Shown here in pieces: positions 28,174 to 35,872 of a DNA stretch of 64,000 nt (positions are counted from its first letter, which is position 1; every line of letters starts with the position of its first letter). Source of the stretch: Kosakonia sacchari SP1 (GTDB lineage Bacteria; Pseudomonadota; Gammaproteobacteria; Enterobacterales; Enterobacteriaceae); NCBI RefSeq assembly GCF_000300455.3, contig NZ_CP007215.2, positions 2,976,001 through 3,040,000 on the forward strand. The letters run 5' to 3'. A model generated the notes under the pieces. The model was not told the origin of the DNA. It saw only the letters and a list, made by a program, of their open reading frames with translations, and made no database searches. Position numbers and translations under genes: made by a program.

Positions 28174-28251
28174 ATGAAACGCATGAGCATGATTTATTAC
28201 GCAATCGCCTTTGTCGCAGGTCTTGGGATCACCTGCGCCGTCAAAGCATGA
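28174..28251 (+). CDS. Candidate 25-residue small membrane protein
   Basis: An ORF of 25 codons that starts MKRMSMIYYAIAF and continues with hydrophobic residues to end CAVKA. It would form a single membrane segment. The last codons lie inside the stem of a perfect Rho-independent terminator, as expected for a short discrete transcript. It sits immediately next to the break in the LysR remnant, on the opposite strand. No family is recognised; the ribosome site (GGCAGG) is moderate. A non-coding small RNA is an alternative. Confidence 0.45.
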   Translation: MKRMSMIYYAIAFVAGLGITCAVKA

Positions 28252-28267
28252 CGGCGCTTTTTTAAAG
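28236..28267 (+). terminator. Rho-independent terminator overlapping a small ORF
   Basis: Perfect 9-bp stem GCGCCGTCA, loop AAGCA, TGACGGCGC, followed at once by a run of T on the plus strand. It ends a short plus-strand transcript that must start within the region near 28100-28174. Confidence 0.85.
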
Positions 28268-28592
28268 TGAAATAAGCGGAATTTGCCGGTTTACCAGAAA
28301 GCTGGTTCACTGCGTACACAACGTAACGGCCCTGCTTACCGCATGCTGGCAGAACTGAACCGGCTGGTCTTTAATACCGCTGACCAGGCTTGTCATGTCG
28401 CGAGTCCGGCCTGTGTCACTGATGTGTCACCTTGCCGTCATGGCGATGTCGTGTGCAGTGCCAGCCTGATATGTCAGTCTCATCACCGGCATTGCAGTGG
28501 ACGTTAACAGCGATGAGTGTCGCTGAAAAATTAAGGTGTGACGGTTCACCGGTGCTGAAAAAAAAGATCCACTTTCGTAACCGGGACAAATT
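28268..28592. other. Intergenic region without a supported gene
   Basis: About 325 bp between the terminator and the membrane protein gene. Open frames here are Cys/His-rich without homology and no ribosome site. Nothing further seen. Confidence 0.5.
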
Positions 28593-29093
28593 ATGGATAT
28601 GGCACATTTTTTAAGAGAAACACCCGTATGGGTATGGATATTGCTGGCCTTTTTACTACGTCGCGGTTTTGCTGCGCTTTATGACCGGAAGATGGCAATC
28701 GGACGATTGTTTTTACTCCCGGTACTTTTTCTTGCCTGGGGAGCGTATGGCGTTATCACCGAGACGGAGCGGGTTGGAGTAAGCCTTACAATGATGACCG
28801 CAGGGCTGTTTGCAGGCACCGCACTCGGATACCGATTATGGCGCTCACAGCCACCGCTGAGAAATACAGATAATCCAGGCATGATCATCAGAGCCGGGAC
28901 ACCGCTGACTCTGGGATTGATTGTGATTGCTTTTAGTATGAAGTTTGCCCTGACATCGGCCCTTTATCTGCAGCCTGGATTAAGGTCAACCACCAGCTTT
29001 TGCATGTTGTTTGGCGGGCTGACGGGGCTTATTGACGGAATATTCTGGGGGGGAACCCTGAGGCTTTACCTCCCCTGGTACAGTAAAAGATGA
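28593..29093 (+). CDS. Five-TM inner membrane protein, DUF6622-like
   Basis: 166 residues. Five hydrophobic segments are seen, at about 9-26, 36-56, 62-82, 103-128 and 133-155. The N-terminus (FLRETPVWVWILLAFLLRRG) and the pattern R-P-x-x-x-GxI-WG-x-x-R resemble small uncharacterised membrane proteins now grouped as DUF6622. Function is unknown. It stands alone between two gene-poor stretches in the accessory part of the window. ATG at 28593 or two codons later. Confidence 0.7.
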   Translation: MDMAHFLRETPVWVWILLAFLLRRGFAALYDRKMAIGRLFLLPVLFLAWGAYGVITETERVGVSLTMMTAGLFAGTALGYRLWRSQPPLRNTDNPGMIIRAGTPLTLGLIVIAFSMKFALTSALYLQPGLRSTTSFCMLFGGLTGLIDGIFWGGTLRLYLPWYSKR

Positions 29094-29488
29094 TTTATGC
29101 ACGCCACTCGTTATTGAAATCCACCCGACTCGCAGAATCAACGATGCTGTTCCTTGCCCTGCTGATGTACTGGCCAGGCTGGTCCCGGCCAGCATCCCGG
29201 TAACGGGACAGTGTGCTTTTTTCTCAGTGAGCGTCAAAACCGATAATACAAGCTATCTGACAGGCGGCTTTGCGCGTGAGGCGGACATTTTTTAACCATT
29301 CAAATTAGCGTTTAAAGCGCCACCGGGCATCAAATCTCAAAGCCCTTTCACTGGTCTGTTGGCGAATAATTAGGTGTTGAGATGCCTGCCTGAACGAGAT
29401 TGACTCTCCTGAACGAAAAATGAGGTTTGGCATTTTTGCCGTTACGCCATTATAAGTACACATTCACGATGTCCACTTACTCTATCTG
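29094..29488. other. Intergenic region without a supported gene
   Basis: About 395 bp. A small GTCCCGG/CCGGGAC-type dyad near 29180-29210 with a T-run at 29216-29222 may end the preceding transcript. No coding signal. Confidence 0.4.
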
Positions 29489-29932
29489 ATGAGCAATTTT
29501 ATGAATGAAGACAACGCCTGGAGCAAGCGCTATACGCTCACTGTGGGAAGCACGCCAAAAGCAATATGGCAGGCCTTTGTCGATACCGATAACTGGAAGC
29601 GATGGAACCCAGGCGTAAAGTCAATCACTATCGAGGGGCCATTTCATACGGGAACATGGTTCACAATGACGTTACCTGAAGGAGAAGTTGTCCGTAGTCA
29701 GCTTACTGATGTTTCTAAAGAAAAATATTTTATTGACGAGACCTGGGTGGATGAAACACGAGTCAACGTTGAACATCGTATTGAGGCATCCGGATCCGAT
29801 GAAAGTATCGTGATTTATGCGATCAGGACCCATGGCCCCCAGGCTAAAGCTTTCGGCGAGGGGATCAGCGCAGATTTCCCGGAAGTGATGGCGGGGTTGG
29901 CCAGATACCTTGCCGAAACAGATTCAATGTAA
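29489..29932 (+). CDS. SRPBCC family (polyketide cyclase/START-like) protein
   Basis: 147 residues. The fold is suggested by YTLTVGSTPKAIWQAFVDTDNWKRWNPGVKSITIEGPF, read as its parts: the first strand, the helix with WQAF and the W-x-x-WNPG turn typical of SRPBCC/polyketide cyclase_2 proteins, and the closing MAGLARYLAE helix. These proteins hold hydrophobic ligands in a deep pocket; no ligand can be named. It lies 117 bp before a RidA paralogue and may be co-transcribed. Confidence 0.78.
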   Translation: MSNFMNEDNAWSKRYTLTVGSTPKAIWQAFVDTDNWKRWNPGVKSITIEGPFHTGTWFTMTLPEGEVVRSQLTDVSKEKYFIDETWVDETRVNVEHRIEASGSDESIVIYAIRTHGPQAKAFGEGISADFPEVMAGLARYLAETDSM

Positions 29933-30049
29933 ATGACATCTGAATTCCTGTTTCGTCGGCGGGTGGATGATAATCCTGACGGAATTGCCACAGAGCATAA
30001 CGGTTTGGTGCATGCTGGCATTTATTAAGTCATCAATTTGAGAAAAATC

Positions 30050-30433
30050 ATGAAAAAATCGATAGTTCCTGAAGAATTTCAGCATTATTTCGACGACTGG
30101 CACTTCTCCCCGATCATCGACGCTGATGGCACAGTGTATCTCTCAGGCGTTACCGCGGCACGCAAGGACAAACCGATAAGTAAGCATCCTGAAGAACAAT
30201 TCCACGATGCGTTTTATAAGCTGGGTGTTTATTTAAACGCCGCCGGTTTGGGCTATGAACATATACTTGAGATGACCACTTTCCATATTGATCTTAAAAA
30301 ACATATAGACGTTTTTTCTAAAGTAAAAGATGAGTATATAAAGGCGCCGTACCCGGCATGGTCTGCTATTGGTGTAGCAGAATTCATTCCAGAAAACGCA
30401 CTTGTGGAAATGCGAATTGTGGCTAAAAGGTAA
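30050..30433 (+). CDS. RidA family protein, second paralogue
   Basis: 127 residues from the ATG at 30050; a TTG four codons upstream is less likely. Seen: DGTVYLSGVTAARKD, EEQFHDAFYKLGVYLNAAGLGYEHILEMTTFHID and the end PAWSAIGVAEFIPENALVEMRIVAKR. In RidA the conserved Arg in the P-x-R-S/A motif binds the substrate carboxylate; here the place reads PAWSAIG, so Arg is replaced and classical imine deaminase activity is unlikely. This is a Rid subfamily of unknown role. It follows an SRPBCC gene. Confidence 0.8.
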   Translation: MKKSIVPEEFQHYFDDWHFSPIIDADGTVYLSGVTAARKDKPISKHPEEQFHDAFYKLGVYLNAAGLGYEHILEMTTFHIDLKKHIDVFSKVKDEYIKAPYPAWSAIGVAEFIPENALVEMRIVAKR

Positions 30434-30466
30434 TTTCCGCATATCATATTTTAGGAGGGCCTCACT

Positions 30467-31030
30467 GTGAATGCTAAATTAATTGAGCCTTTGATGTCGG
30501 ATTTATATATCCTGGAGCCCTTAGATAAATCTCATGCTAACGAAATGTATGCAGGATTATGTTCTATTGACGATTATAAGTTTATACCGACCAACCCACC
30601 GGCAAACCTGGATGAGTTAACAGCGCGTTATGAGAGAATATCTCAGTGTTATTCGCCAGATAAGAGTCAAATTTGGCTAAACTGGGTGATTATACATCGT
30701 CAGTCTGGTGCATACCTTGGATATGTCCAGTCGACCATTATGGTTGAAAAAAACTGGGCATATATTGCTTATCATGTGTTTGGGATGTATCAAAAAAAAG
30801 GGATAGCAAAACAGTGTGTGCGGATGGTAATAGATTTTTTATTCAATAATTATAAGTTATCTCATATCGACGCATTGATTGACTCTCGTAATATAGCTTC
30901 AATTGGTTTAGTTGAATCTTTGAAACTTAAAAAAATTAACGAGTTGAAAGATGCGGTTTTCTTCAAAGGATCAACAAGCAATGAATTTCATTATAGGGTT
31001 TTTAATAATGAATGGACAACGAAAGCGTGA
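30467..31030 (+). CDS. GNAT family N-acetyltransferase (AT-rich, probably acquired)
   Basis: 187 residues from a GTG with TAGGAGG at 8 nt. It resembles the RimJ/RimL-type branch: LEPLDKSHANEMYAGL, WLNWVIIHRQSGAYLGYVQ, AYHVFGMYQKKGIAKQCVRMV (acetyl-CoA loop with QKKGIA) and IDSRNIASIGLVESL. Codon use is visibly AT-rich compared with the neighbours, which points to horizontal transfer. The substrate is not known; some relatives acetylate antibiotics or ribosomal protein ends. Confidence 0.82.
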   Translation: MNAKLIEPLMSDLYILEPLDKSHANEMYAGLCSIDDYKFIPTNPPANLDELTARYERISQCYSPDKSQIWLNWVIIHRQSGAYLGYVQSTIMVEKNWAYIAYHVFGMYQKKGIAKQCVRMVIDFLFNNYKLSHIDALIDSRNIASIGLVESLKLKKINELKDAVFFKGSTSNEFHYRVFNNEWTTKA

Positions 31031-31367
31031 GTTTACAACGATAAACGATGGAAAATACCAAAGATAATAGACCGTCAGAAAGAAAAATATTTAAAAGTTA
31101 TAATTTATTGAAATATCGTTATTCACAATATTATTTCCCCTATCACACTATCGCCTGTAAACCCCGTTCAAATGAAAAACGGTTTTATCCCTGCTCATCA
31201 ATCTATCGATATACTTGCAATATCCGTTGAACTCACAGCACGAAGCGGACGTTAGCACCTCTCACTCATGCTGCAATAACATTCACACAATTGTTATAAA
31301 GAAAGTGCTCTGAGAGACAATACATGTAAGGATAATTAATTCAGCAAATCACGGAGTATGATCACCC
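31031..31367. other. AT-rich intergenic stretch
   Basis: About 337 bp. It contains a small dyad CCGTT-N9-AACGG followed by TTTT at 31164-31186, a possible terminator for the GNAT gene. A 60-codon frame at 31048-31230 has no ribosome site or homology. Confidence 0.4.
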
Positions 31368-31595
31368 TTGACAATTGTATTCATCCCTTCTCTTGTGGCA
31401 TTGCTTGAAGCACAGGAAAAAGAAACCGGCCGCGAATTGAGCCGGCATGAGGTTGAGTCGATACGGGATAATGCTACCGCTATTAACTTACCAACGGACA
31501 TTGCCCATGACATGCTTGCAAGCCGGGGCTATCCCGATCTCGATGCAGAAAATATCTGGGTAGAATGGTTAGCCTATAAAAATAGAGCATTGTGA
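31368..31595 (+). CDS. Small conserved-type hypothetical protein
   Basis: 75 residues, opening with a TTG (31368) preceded by GGAG at 11 nt, a weak arrangement. The amphipathic order FIPSLVALLEAQEKETGRELSRHEVESIRDNATAI followed by GYPDLDAENIWVEW looks like a real soluble protein, not a frame shadow; composition is balanced and no gene overlaps it. I recall similar small proteobacterial proteins of unknown role, but cannot name a family. Function unknown. Confidence 0.55.
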   Translation: MTIVFIPSLVALLEAQEKETGRELSRHEVESIRDNATAINLPTDIAHDMLASRGYPDLDAENIWVEWLAYKNRAL

Positions 31596-31869
31596 ATTGT
31601 ATTGAAGGATTATGAGCAGAACGTCTCGAATACAGTCATCCATTCACCCTAACTACCTGAATTGGTAGCCACTCTCCTCTTTCGAACCTGGAAACTTGTG
31701 GCGTTTCACGAGCCTGGGTATTCTCACTCAGGGCTCGTGCTGCCCGCCGCTCGCTTCCTGAAAGGAAAAGGTGAAAGCATGTTTGTCCTCAACCTCATTA
31801 ATTTTAAAACTCTTGATGGTCGGGACGTGGTAATGCGAGCACCACCATTTCCTGACAACAGGAGAAAAT

Positions 31870-32403
31870 ATGTTTTCCATCGAGCAAGCCAAACAAATGG
31901 CTGCAAAGTTAAAAGCCTCTCTTGAGTTGCGTGAACATAAGCTTTCTTATTCCACCGCACTCGAAACGGTTGCACACCAGTTAGGCTTCAAAGACTGGAA
32001 CACAGCGGCAGCAACGTTGCCCCCGCAGATCCCACAGTCTCAAATCCAATTCAGCAAACCCATCCCCATCCTGCGAATTTTCGATGTCCGCAAAGCAGAG
32101 GAGTTCTATCTTGAATTTCTCTCATTCAGCGTTGAGTTTGAACACCGGTTCGGGCCTGGCTTACCGCTGTATATGGGCATTGCCAGAGAAGGGTTGCAGT
32201 TACATCTTTCTGAACATCACGGTGACGCCAGCCCGGGCGCAACGATATTTATCCCTCTGAATAATATTGCGTTGCTCAGAGATGAACTCCACGGCAAACA
32301 ATATGGGTACGGTCGCCCGGAAATCGTGAAGCAAGACTGGGGAGACGTCATGGAAGTCCACGACCCGTTTGGCAACCGGCTGCGCTTCTGTCAACAAAGC
32401 TAG
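31870..32403 (+). CDS. Glyoxalase/bleomycin-resistance superfamily protein
   Basis: 177 residues. The N-terminal 50 residues (FSIEQAKQMAAKLKASLE, LETVAHQLGFKDWNTAAA) form a helical domain found in front of some glyoxalase-like proteins. The vicinal-oxygen-chelate part starts IPILRIFDVRKAEEFYLEFLSF and ends EVHDPFGNRLRFCQ, typical of bleomycin-binding proteins. It may bind or modify a toxic small molecule; the exact activity is not shown. The ATG has AGGAG upstream. An overlapping frame at 31662-31925 is not real. Confidence 0.85.
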   Translation: MFSIEQAKQMAAKLKASLELREHKLSYSTALETVAHQLGFKDWNTAAATLPPQIPQSQIQFSKPIPILRIFDVRKAEEFYLEFLSFSVEFEHRFGPGLPLYMGIAREGLQLHLSEHHGDASPGATIFIPLNNIALLRDELHGKQYGYGRPEIVKQDWGDVMEVHDPFGNRLRFCQQS

Positions 32404-32877
32404 TTTGCCCTTCTTAAATAGAGGGGATCGCCACCAGCGCTTTCCCCTTTATTACGCCATTCGTGGATGGCACAAACCTGCCCGTCGACAGCACAACCTT
32501 TTTCGCCATGCGCGATACGCGAACACCGGGTTTCTGGCAAATACCCGCGTCTGGAAGATTCATATCTCTATTATCTGCACCTCAATGTGCCGCCCGTTCT
32601 GCGCGCGGTTATAGAAACGTTGAGAATTTAACGGATAAAGTGGATGTATCTCATGGAAGCTAAACGGTGTCCGTTTTTACTCCAGCCCTGAAGCAGGAAA
32701 GCGGTGAGCGAAAGGCTGACGTCTGGGGTTGTGGTGAAAATGACACGACAGGATTAATGATGGTTCAGGCCTGGCAACGCGCTTTTAAGGCATTCTGATT
32801 GCGTGTCAATCAGAGAGTACGCGCTAATTTGCCGTTTTGCCCTTCCCCATTGTCATCTAAAAATTCAGGAATATTTA
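32404..32877. other. Intergenic region without a supported gene
   Basis: About 474 bp. A tiny hairpin AAACGG-TGT-CCGTTT followed by TT at 32662-32678 may be a terminator. Open frames lack ribosome sites and homology. Confidence 0.4.
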
Positions 32878-33672
32878 ATGAAATCTGGAGTTCGCCCTTA
32901 CAGACGCTACCTGAACATTTTTATGCTTACCGCTGTGCTGGCTCTCTTCACGACAGGATATACACCTCCGGCTCACTCTGCAGACAGCAAACCTGTGGAT
33001 ATCGCGGTTTATCGGGGGGAAGCGGGTTGCGAGGGCTGCTCAGAAATGGTTGTAAAATCGCTCGTTAATACCGGCCTGAAACTCGCCATCAGCTACATCG
33101 GCGAGAACGAAAAGCTCAAATTAAACCGCCAGAACCTGAAGAAGTTTGATTTGTATATTCAGCCCGGAGGCGGACAGGATATTCCTGCGGCTTACAATGC
33201 GATAGGTGATGAAGGCGCTAACGCTATCCGGGAATTTGTGCGTTCTGGTAAGGGTTATCTTGGGTTATGTATGGGCGCTTATCTTGCGGACAAGGACTGG
33301 ATAGGGCTTATTAATGCTCCCCTTGATTCAGAAGCTGGCCGGCCGGGTGCAGAGGCTAATGACGAAGGTGATTACACGCTTTTCGTAAAATGGGGAGGCA
33401 AAGAGGAATCGTTTTACTATCAGGATGGCCCCTATCTGAGTAACCGTACTAAAAGCCCCGGCTATACCCCCATCGCTTATTACCTGAATGGTGACGTTGC
33501 AATGGCGGCCTACACCTATGGGAAAGGCAAGGTTGTGCTTACCGGGCCTCATCCAGAAGCTGATGAAAGCTGGATTGATGCAAGCAAACCCGGGTATATC
33601 CCTGCAGAAAGTAAAATGACGCGCCTGCTTAAATATCTGGATCCGAAGAAAGACAAAACGCCAGCGCCGTGA
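32878..33672 (+). CDS. Periplasmic BPL_N (class I amidotransferase-like) protein
   Basis: 264 residues from the ATG at 32878, with AGGA upstream; the open frame to 32803 is not used. A signal peptide (LNIFMLTAVLALFTTGYT, cleavage near AHSAD) sends it out of the cytoplasm. The mature part begins DIAVYRGEAGCEGCSEMV and contains YIQPGGGQDIPAAYN and YLGLCMGAYLA, i.e. the nucleophile-elbow cysteine of class I glutamine-amidotransferase-like folds as in the biotin-protein ligase N-terminal domain family. The substrate is unknown. Its secretion is unusual for this fold. Confidence 0.78.
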   Translation: MKSGVRPYRRYLNIFMLTAVLALFTTGYTPPAHSADSKPVDIAVYRGEAGCEGCSEMVVKSLVNTGLKLAISYIGENEKLKLNRQNLKKFDLYIQPGGGQDIPAAYNAIGDEGANAIREFVRSGKGYLGLCMGAYLADKDWIGLINAPLDSEAGRPGAEANDEGDYTLFVKWGGKEESFYYQDGPYLSNRTKSPGYTPIAYYLNGDVAMAAYTYGKGKVVLTGPHPEADESWIDASKPGYIPAESKMTRLLKYLDPKKDKTPAP

Positions 33673-34062
33673 AAACGTGCATCCCAGCCCCCGCCGCAGG
33701 AAGAGGCGGTATTGGCACTCTGGTCAGCGTTGAGCAAAGCGCGGTTGCTGGTAACAAGCTACGCAATGTCGTTCACAGTCTGACGCAGAAAAAGCCAAGC
33801 CTTAAATACTTCAGTCTGGATGGTGCCTGACACTCACAATGACTACTCCGGTAAGGATTAGTAATATCCACTATTTCCACTCAACGGCACCGCTTTTTCA
33901 TAACCCTCATCAATAGTTCGCCGGTTCAGAATGAATACAATGTGGCCGTCGTCCGTTGAAAATAATTATAAAAATTACCAAAACTGGCAGTTGCTTCCTA
34001 TTTGTATGACCTTTAAAATTCAGACGCAACTTATTGATTAAATTTGGTTTAGGGAAATAAAA
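33673..34062. other. Upstream region of the omptin gene
   Basis: 390 bp, AT-rich from 33950. It should contain the omptin promoter. A PhoP-like hexamer pair TGATTA-N5-GGTTTA is at 34035-34051, but ends only 11 nt before the ATG, too close for the usual activator position. Confidence 0.4.
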
Positions 34063-35001
34063 ATGAAAAAAAGTAGTGTTGCAGTGATGATGATGGCCGC
34101 TCTTTCAGCAGCAGCTTATGCGGATCCTATGCAATATACACCGGATTTATCCCCGGAGAGCGTTACTGTTTCAGCTTCTGGCGGGATGTTGGCCGGAAAA
34201 TCCCATGAAATGGTCTATGACGAAGTGACAGGGCGTAAGATCAGCCAGCTGGACTGGAAACTTAAAAATGTCGCTATTCTGAAGGGTGACATTTCCTGGA
34301 ACGCGTACTCTTTTCTGACACTGAACGCACGTGGCTGGACATCTCTGGCATCTGGCTCCGGTCATATGGATGATTACGACTGGCAGAACGCCAGCCAGAG
34401 AGACTGGACAGATCACTCCTCACATCCGAGTACGGATGTGAATTATGCCAATGAATACGATCTCAATGTAAAAGGCTGGGTTTTCCAGGACGAAAACTAT
34501 AAAGCTGGCGTGGTTGCTGGTTATCAGGAAACACGTTTTAGCTGGACGGCGACCGGCGGTTCTTACAACTACGATAACGGCGCGTATACCGGAAACTTCC
34601 CGGCAGGCGAGCGTGGCATTGGTTATAGCCAGCGTTTCTCAATGCCGTACATTGGCCTCGCGGGCCAATATCGTATTAATGACTTTGAATTTAACGCCCT
34701 GTTCAAATTTAGTGATTGGGTCAAAGCTCATGACAACGATGAACACTACATGCGTGATCTGACCTTCCGTGAAAAAACGAGCAACTCACGCTATTACGGT
34801 GCGTCAATTGATGCCGGCTATTACGTTACGCCGCAAGCCAAAGTCTTTGCCGAATTCACCTATAGCAGCTATGAAGAAGGCAAAGGCGGTACGCAGATTA
34901 TTGATACCACCAGTGGACAATCAGCATCTATTGGCGGAGATGCTGCAGGCATTTCCAACAAAAACTATACCATTACCGCTGGTCTGCAATATCGCTTCTA
35001 A
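34063..35001 (+). CDS. pgtE: Omptin family outer membrane protease, PgtE-like
   Basis: 312 residues with a 20-residue signal peptide ending AYA. It is a ten-strand barrel ending LQYRF. The omptin catalytic residues are present: Asp104 and Asp106 (HMDDYD) and the pair Asp226/His228 (NDEHY), preprotein numbering. The long segments [20 protein letters not shown] and [20 protein letters not shown] are nearer to Salmonella PgtE and Yersinia Pla than to OmpT. Such proteases cleave antimicrobial peptides and plasminogen at basic residues. Single gene with a strong terminator. Confidence 0.92.
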   Translation: MKKSSVAVMMMAALSAAAYADPMQYTPDLSPESVTVSASGGMLAGKSHEMVYDEVTGRKISQLDWKLKNVAILKGDISWNAYSFLTLNARGWTSLASGSGHMDDYDWQNASQRDWTDHSSHPSTDVNYANEYDLNVKGWVFQDENYKAGVVAGYQETRFSWTATGGSYNYDNGAYTGNFPAGERGIGYSQRFSMPYIGLAGQYRINDFEFNALFKFSDWVKAHDNDEHYMRDLTFREKTSNSRYYGASIDAGYYVTPQAKVFAEFTYSSYEEGKGGTQIIDTTSGQSASIGGDAAGISNKNYTITAGLQYRF

Positions 35002-35034
35002 ATCAGCGCTGCGTATATAGTCTTTACAGACACG

Positions 35035-35060
35035 AAGCCCCTGACGGGGCTTTTTTTTTC
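35035..35060 (+). terminator. Rho-independent terminator after pgtE
   Basis: AAGCCCC, loop TGAC, GGGGCTT, then a run of eight or nine T. Confidence 0.9.
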
Positions 35061-35456
35061 TAGAGCTATTTCTCAGAAAAATGCTGAACGAGGATTTCAA
35101 GTAGATAGCAGCCCCATTGATTCGTACACCTTACATCAGGCATAAACACGACATAATGTCCCTGTAATGTTCAGCGTCCAGTCCAATGTGGAAGCAGGAA
35201 TAAACACGGTTTGTCCGGCGTCGAGCGACAAAATTTCGCCGGGTGCGTGGTGAAATCGAGCCGGTCCATCTGAAAAAATTGCGTCTTACAATTTTGAGAA
35301 TTGCGTGCGAATTAACAAAGCTTACTCACGTGTAATGCAAGACAACCGCAGTACCTGTTCGCTTTGCTTTATAGACCGGTAAGCATACAGATTTCGCAGC
35401 AAATCTTCGCATTGCTCACACCTTAAGCGAACAGTCATGAAAGCTTAAAATCTTGC
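35061..35456. other. Intergenic region before tRNA-Ser
   Basis: About 396 bp between the pgtE terminator and the tRNA promoter. No gene is supported; moderately AT-rich. Confidence 0.5.
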
Positions 35457-35485
35457 TTGACCGTTTCAGTACAACTCCCTATAGT
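35457..35485 (+). promoter_or_regulatory. Sigma-70 promoter of tRNA-Ser
   Basis: -35 TTGACC at 35457-35462 and -10 TATAGT at 35480-35485 with exactly 17 nt between, followed by a GC-rich start region (GCGCCC), as in stringently controlled stable RNA promoters. Confidence 0.85.
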
Positions 35486-35527
35486 AGCGCCCGTTGCCCC
35501 CTGTACTGGCTGGCAGCGATACAATGT

Positions 35528-35615
35528 GGTGAGGTGTCCGAGTGGCTGAAGGAGCACGCCTGGAAAGTGTGTATACGGCAACGTATCGGGGGTTCGAATC
35601 CCCCCCTCACCGCCA
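35528..35615 (+). tRNA. tRNA-Ser (GGA)
   Basis: 88 nt with encoded CCA. GGTGAGG acceptor pairs with CCTCACC, the anticodon loop reads CTGGAAA (anticodon GGA), a long variable arm (GTGTATACGGCAACGTATC) is present and the T-loop is GGTTCGAATCC. The sequence equals the serW/serX type of E. coli as far as I recall. Confidence 0.97.
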
Positions 35616-35628
35616 TCATTCAAAGAAG

Positions 35629-35657
35629 AGCTCGCATGTAAATGCGGGCTTTTTTTC
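35629..35657 (+). terminator. Terminator after tRNA-Ser
   Basis: AGCTCGCAT, loop GTAA, ATGCGGGCT (one G-U pair) followed by a run of T. Confidence 0.85.
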
Positions 35658-35872
35658 GCATAGCGCACTCCCGCAGGGGGGATGAGAAGCCCCGACCGGG
35701 GTTCGACAACTGGCCCAGCCAGTTGGACAGATGACGAGCCCGCGAGGAATCTGCCCGTAGGGTGAGCGCAGCGAATCAATCCCCCCTCACAGCCCTATTC
35801 TGAGCGTCATAAACAGACATCGCTCATGACAACAGGTCACTATCAGCGCGCAAGGCAAAACAAATATCGGCG

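Noticed and set aside
31662..31925. 87-codon ORF overlapping the glyoxalase-like gene
   Set aside because: Overlaps the true gene in another frame, no convincing start.
34035..34051. PhoP-box-like pair TGATTA-N5-GGTTTA before pgtE
   Set aside because: Only one mismatch, but it ends 11 nt before the ATG, where an activator could not promote initiation from a usual promoter. Kept as a note, not as a feature.
35435..35779. Minus-strand 114-codon ORF overlapping tRNA-Ser
   Set aside because: It is antisense to the tRNA and its motif (GGIRTPD...) is the well-known spurious translation of a tRNA-Ser complement, often found in databases.
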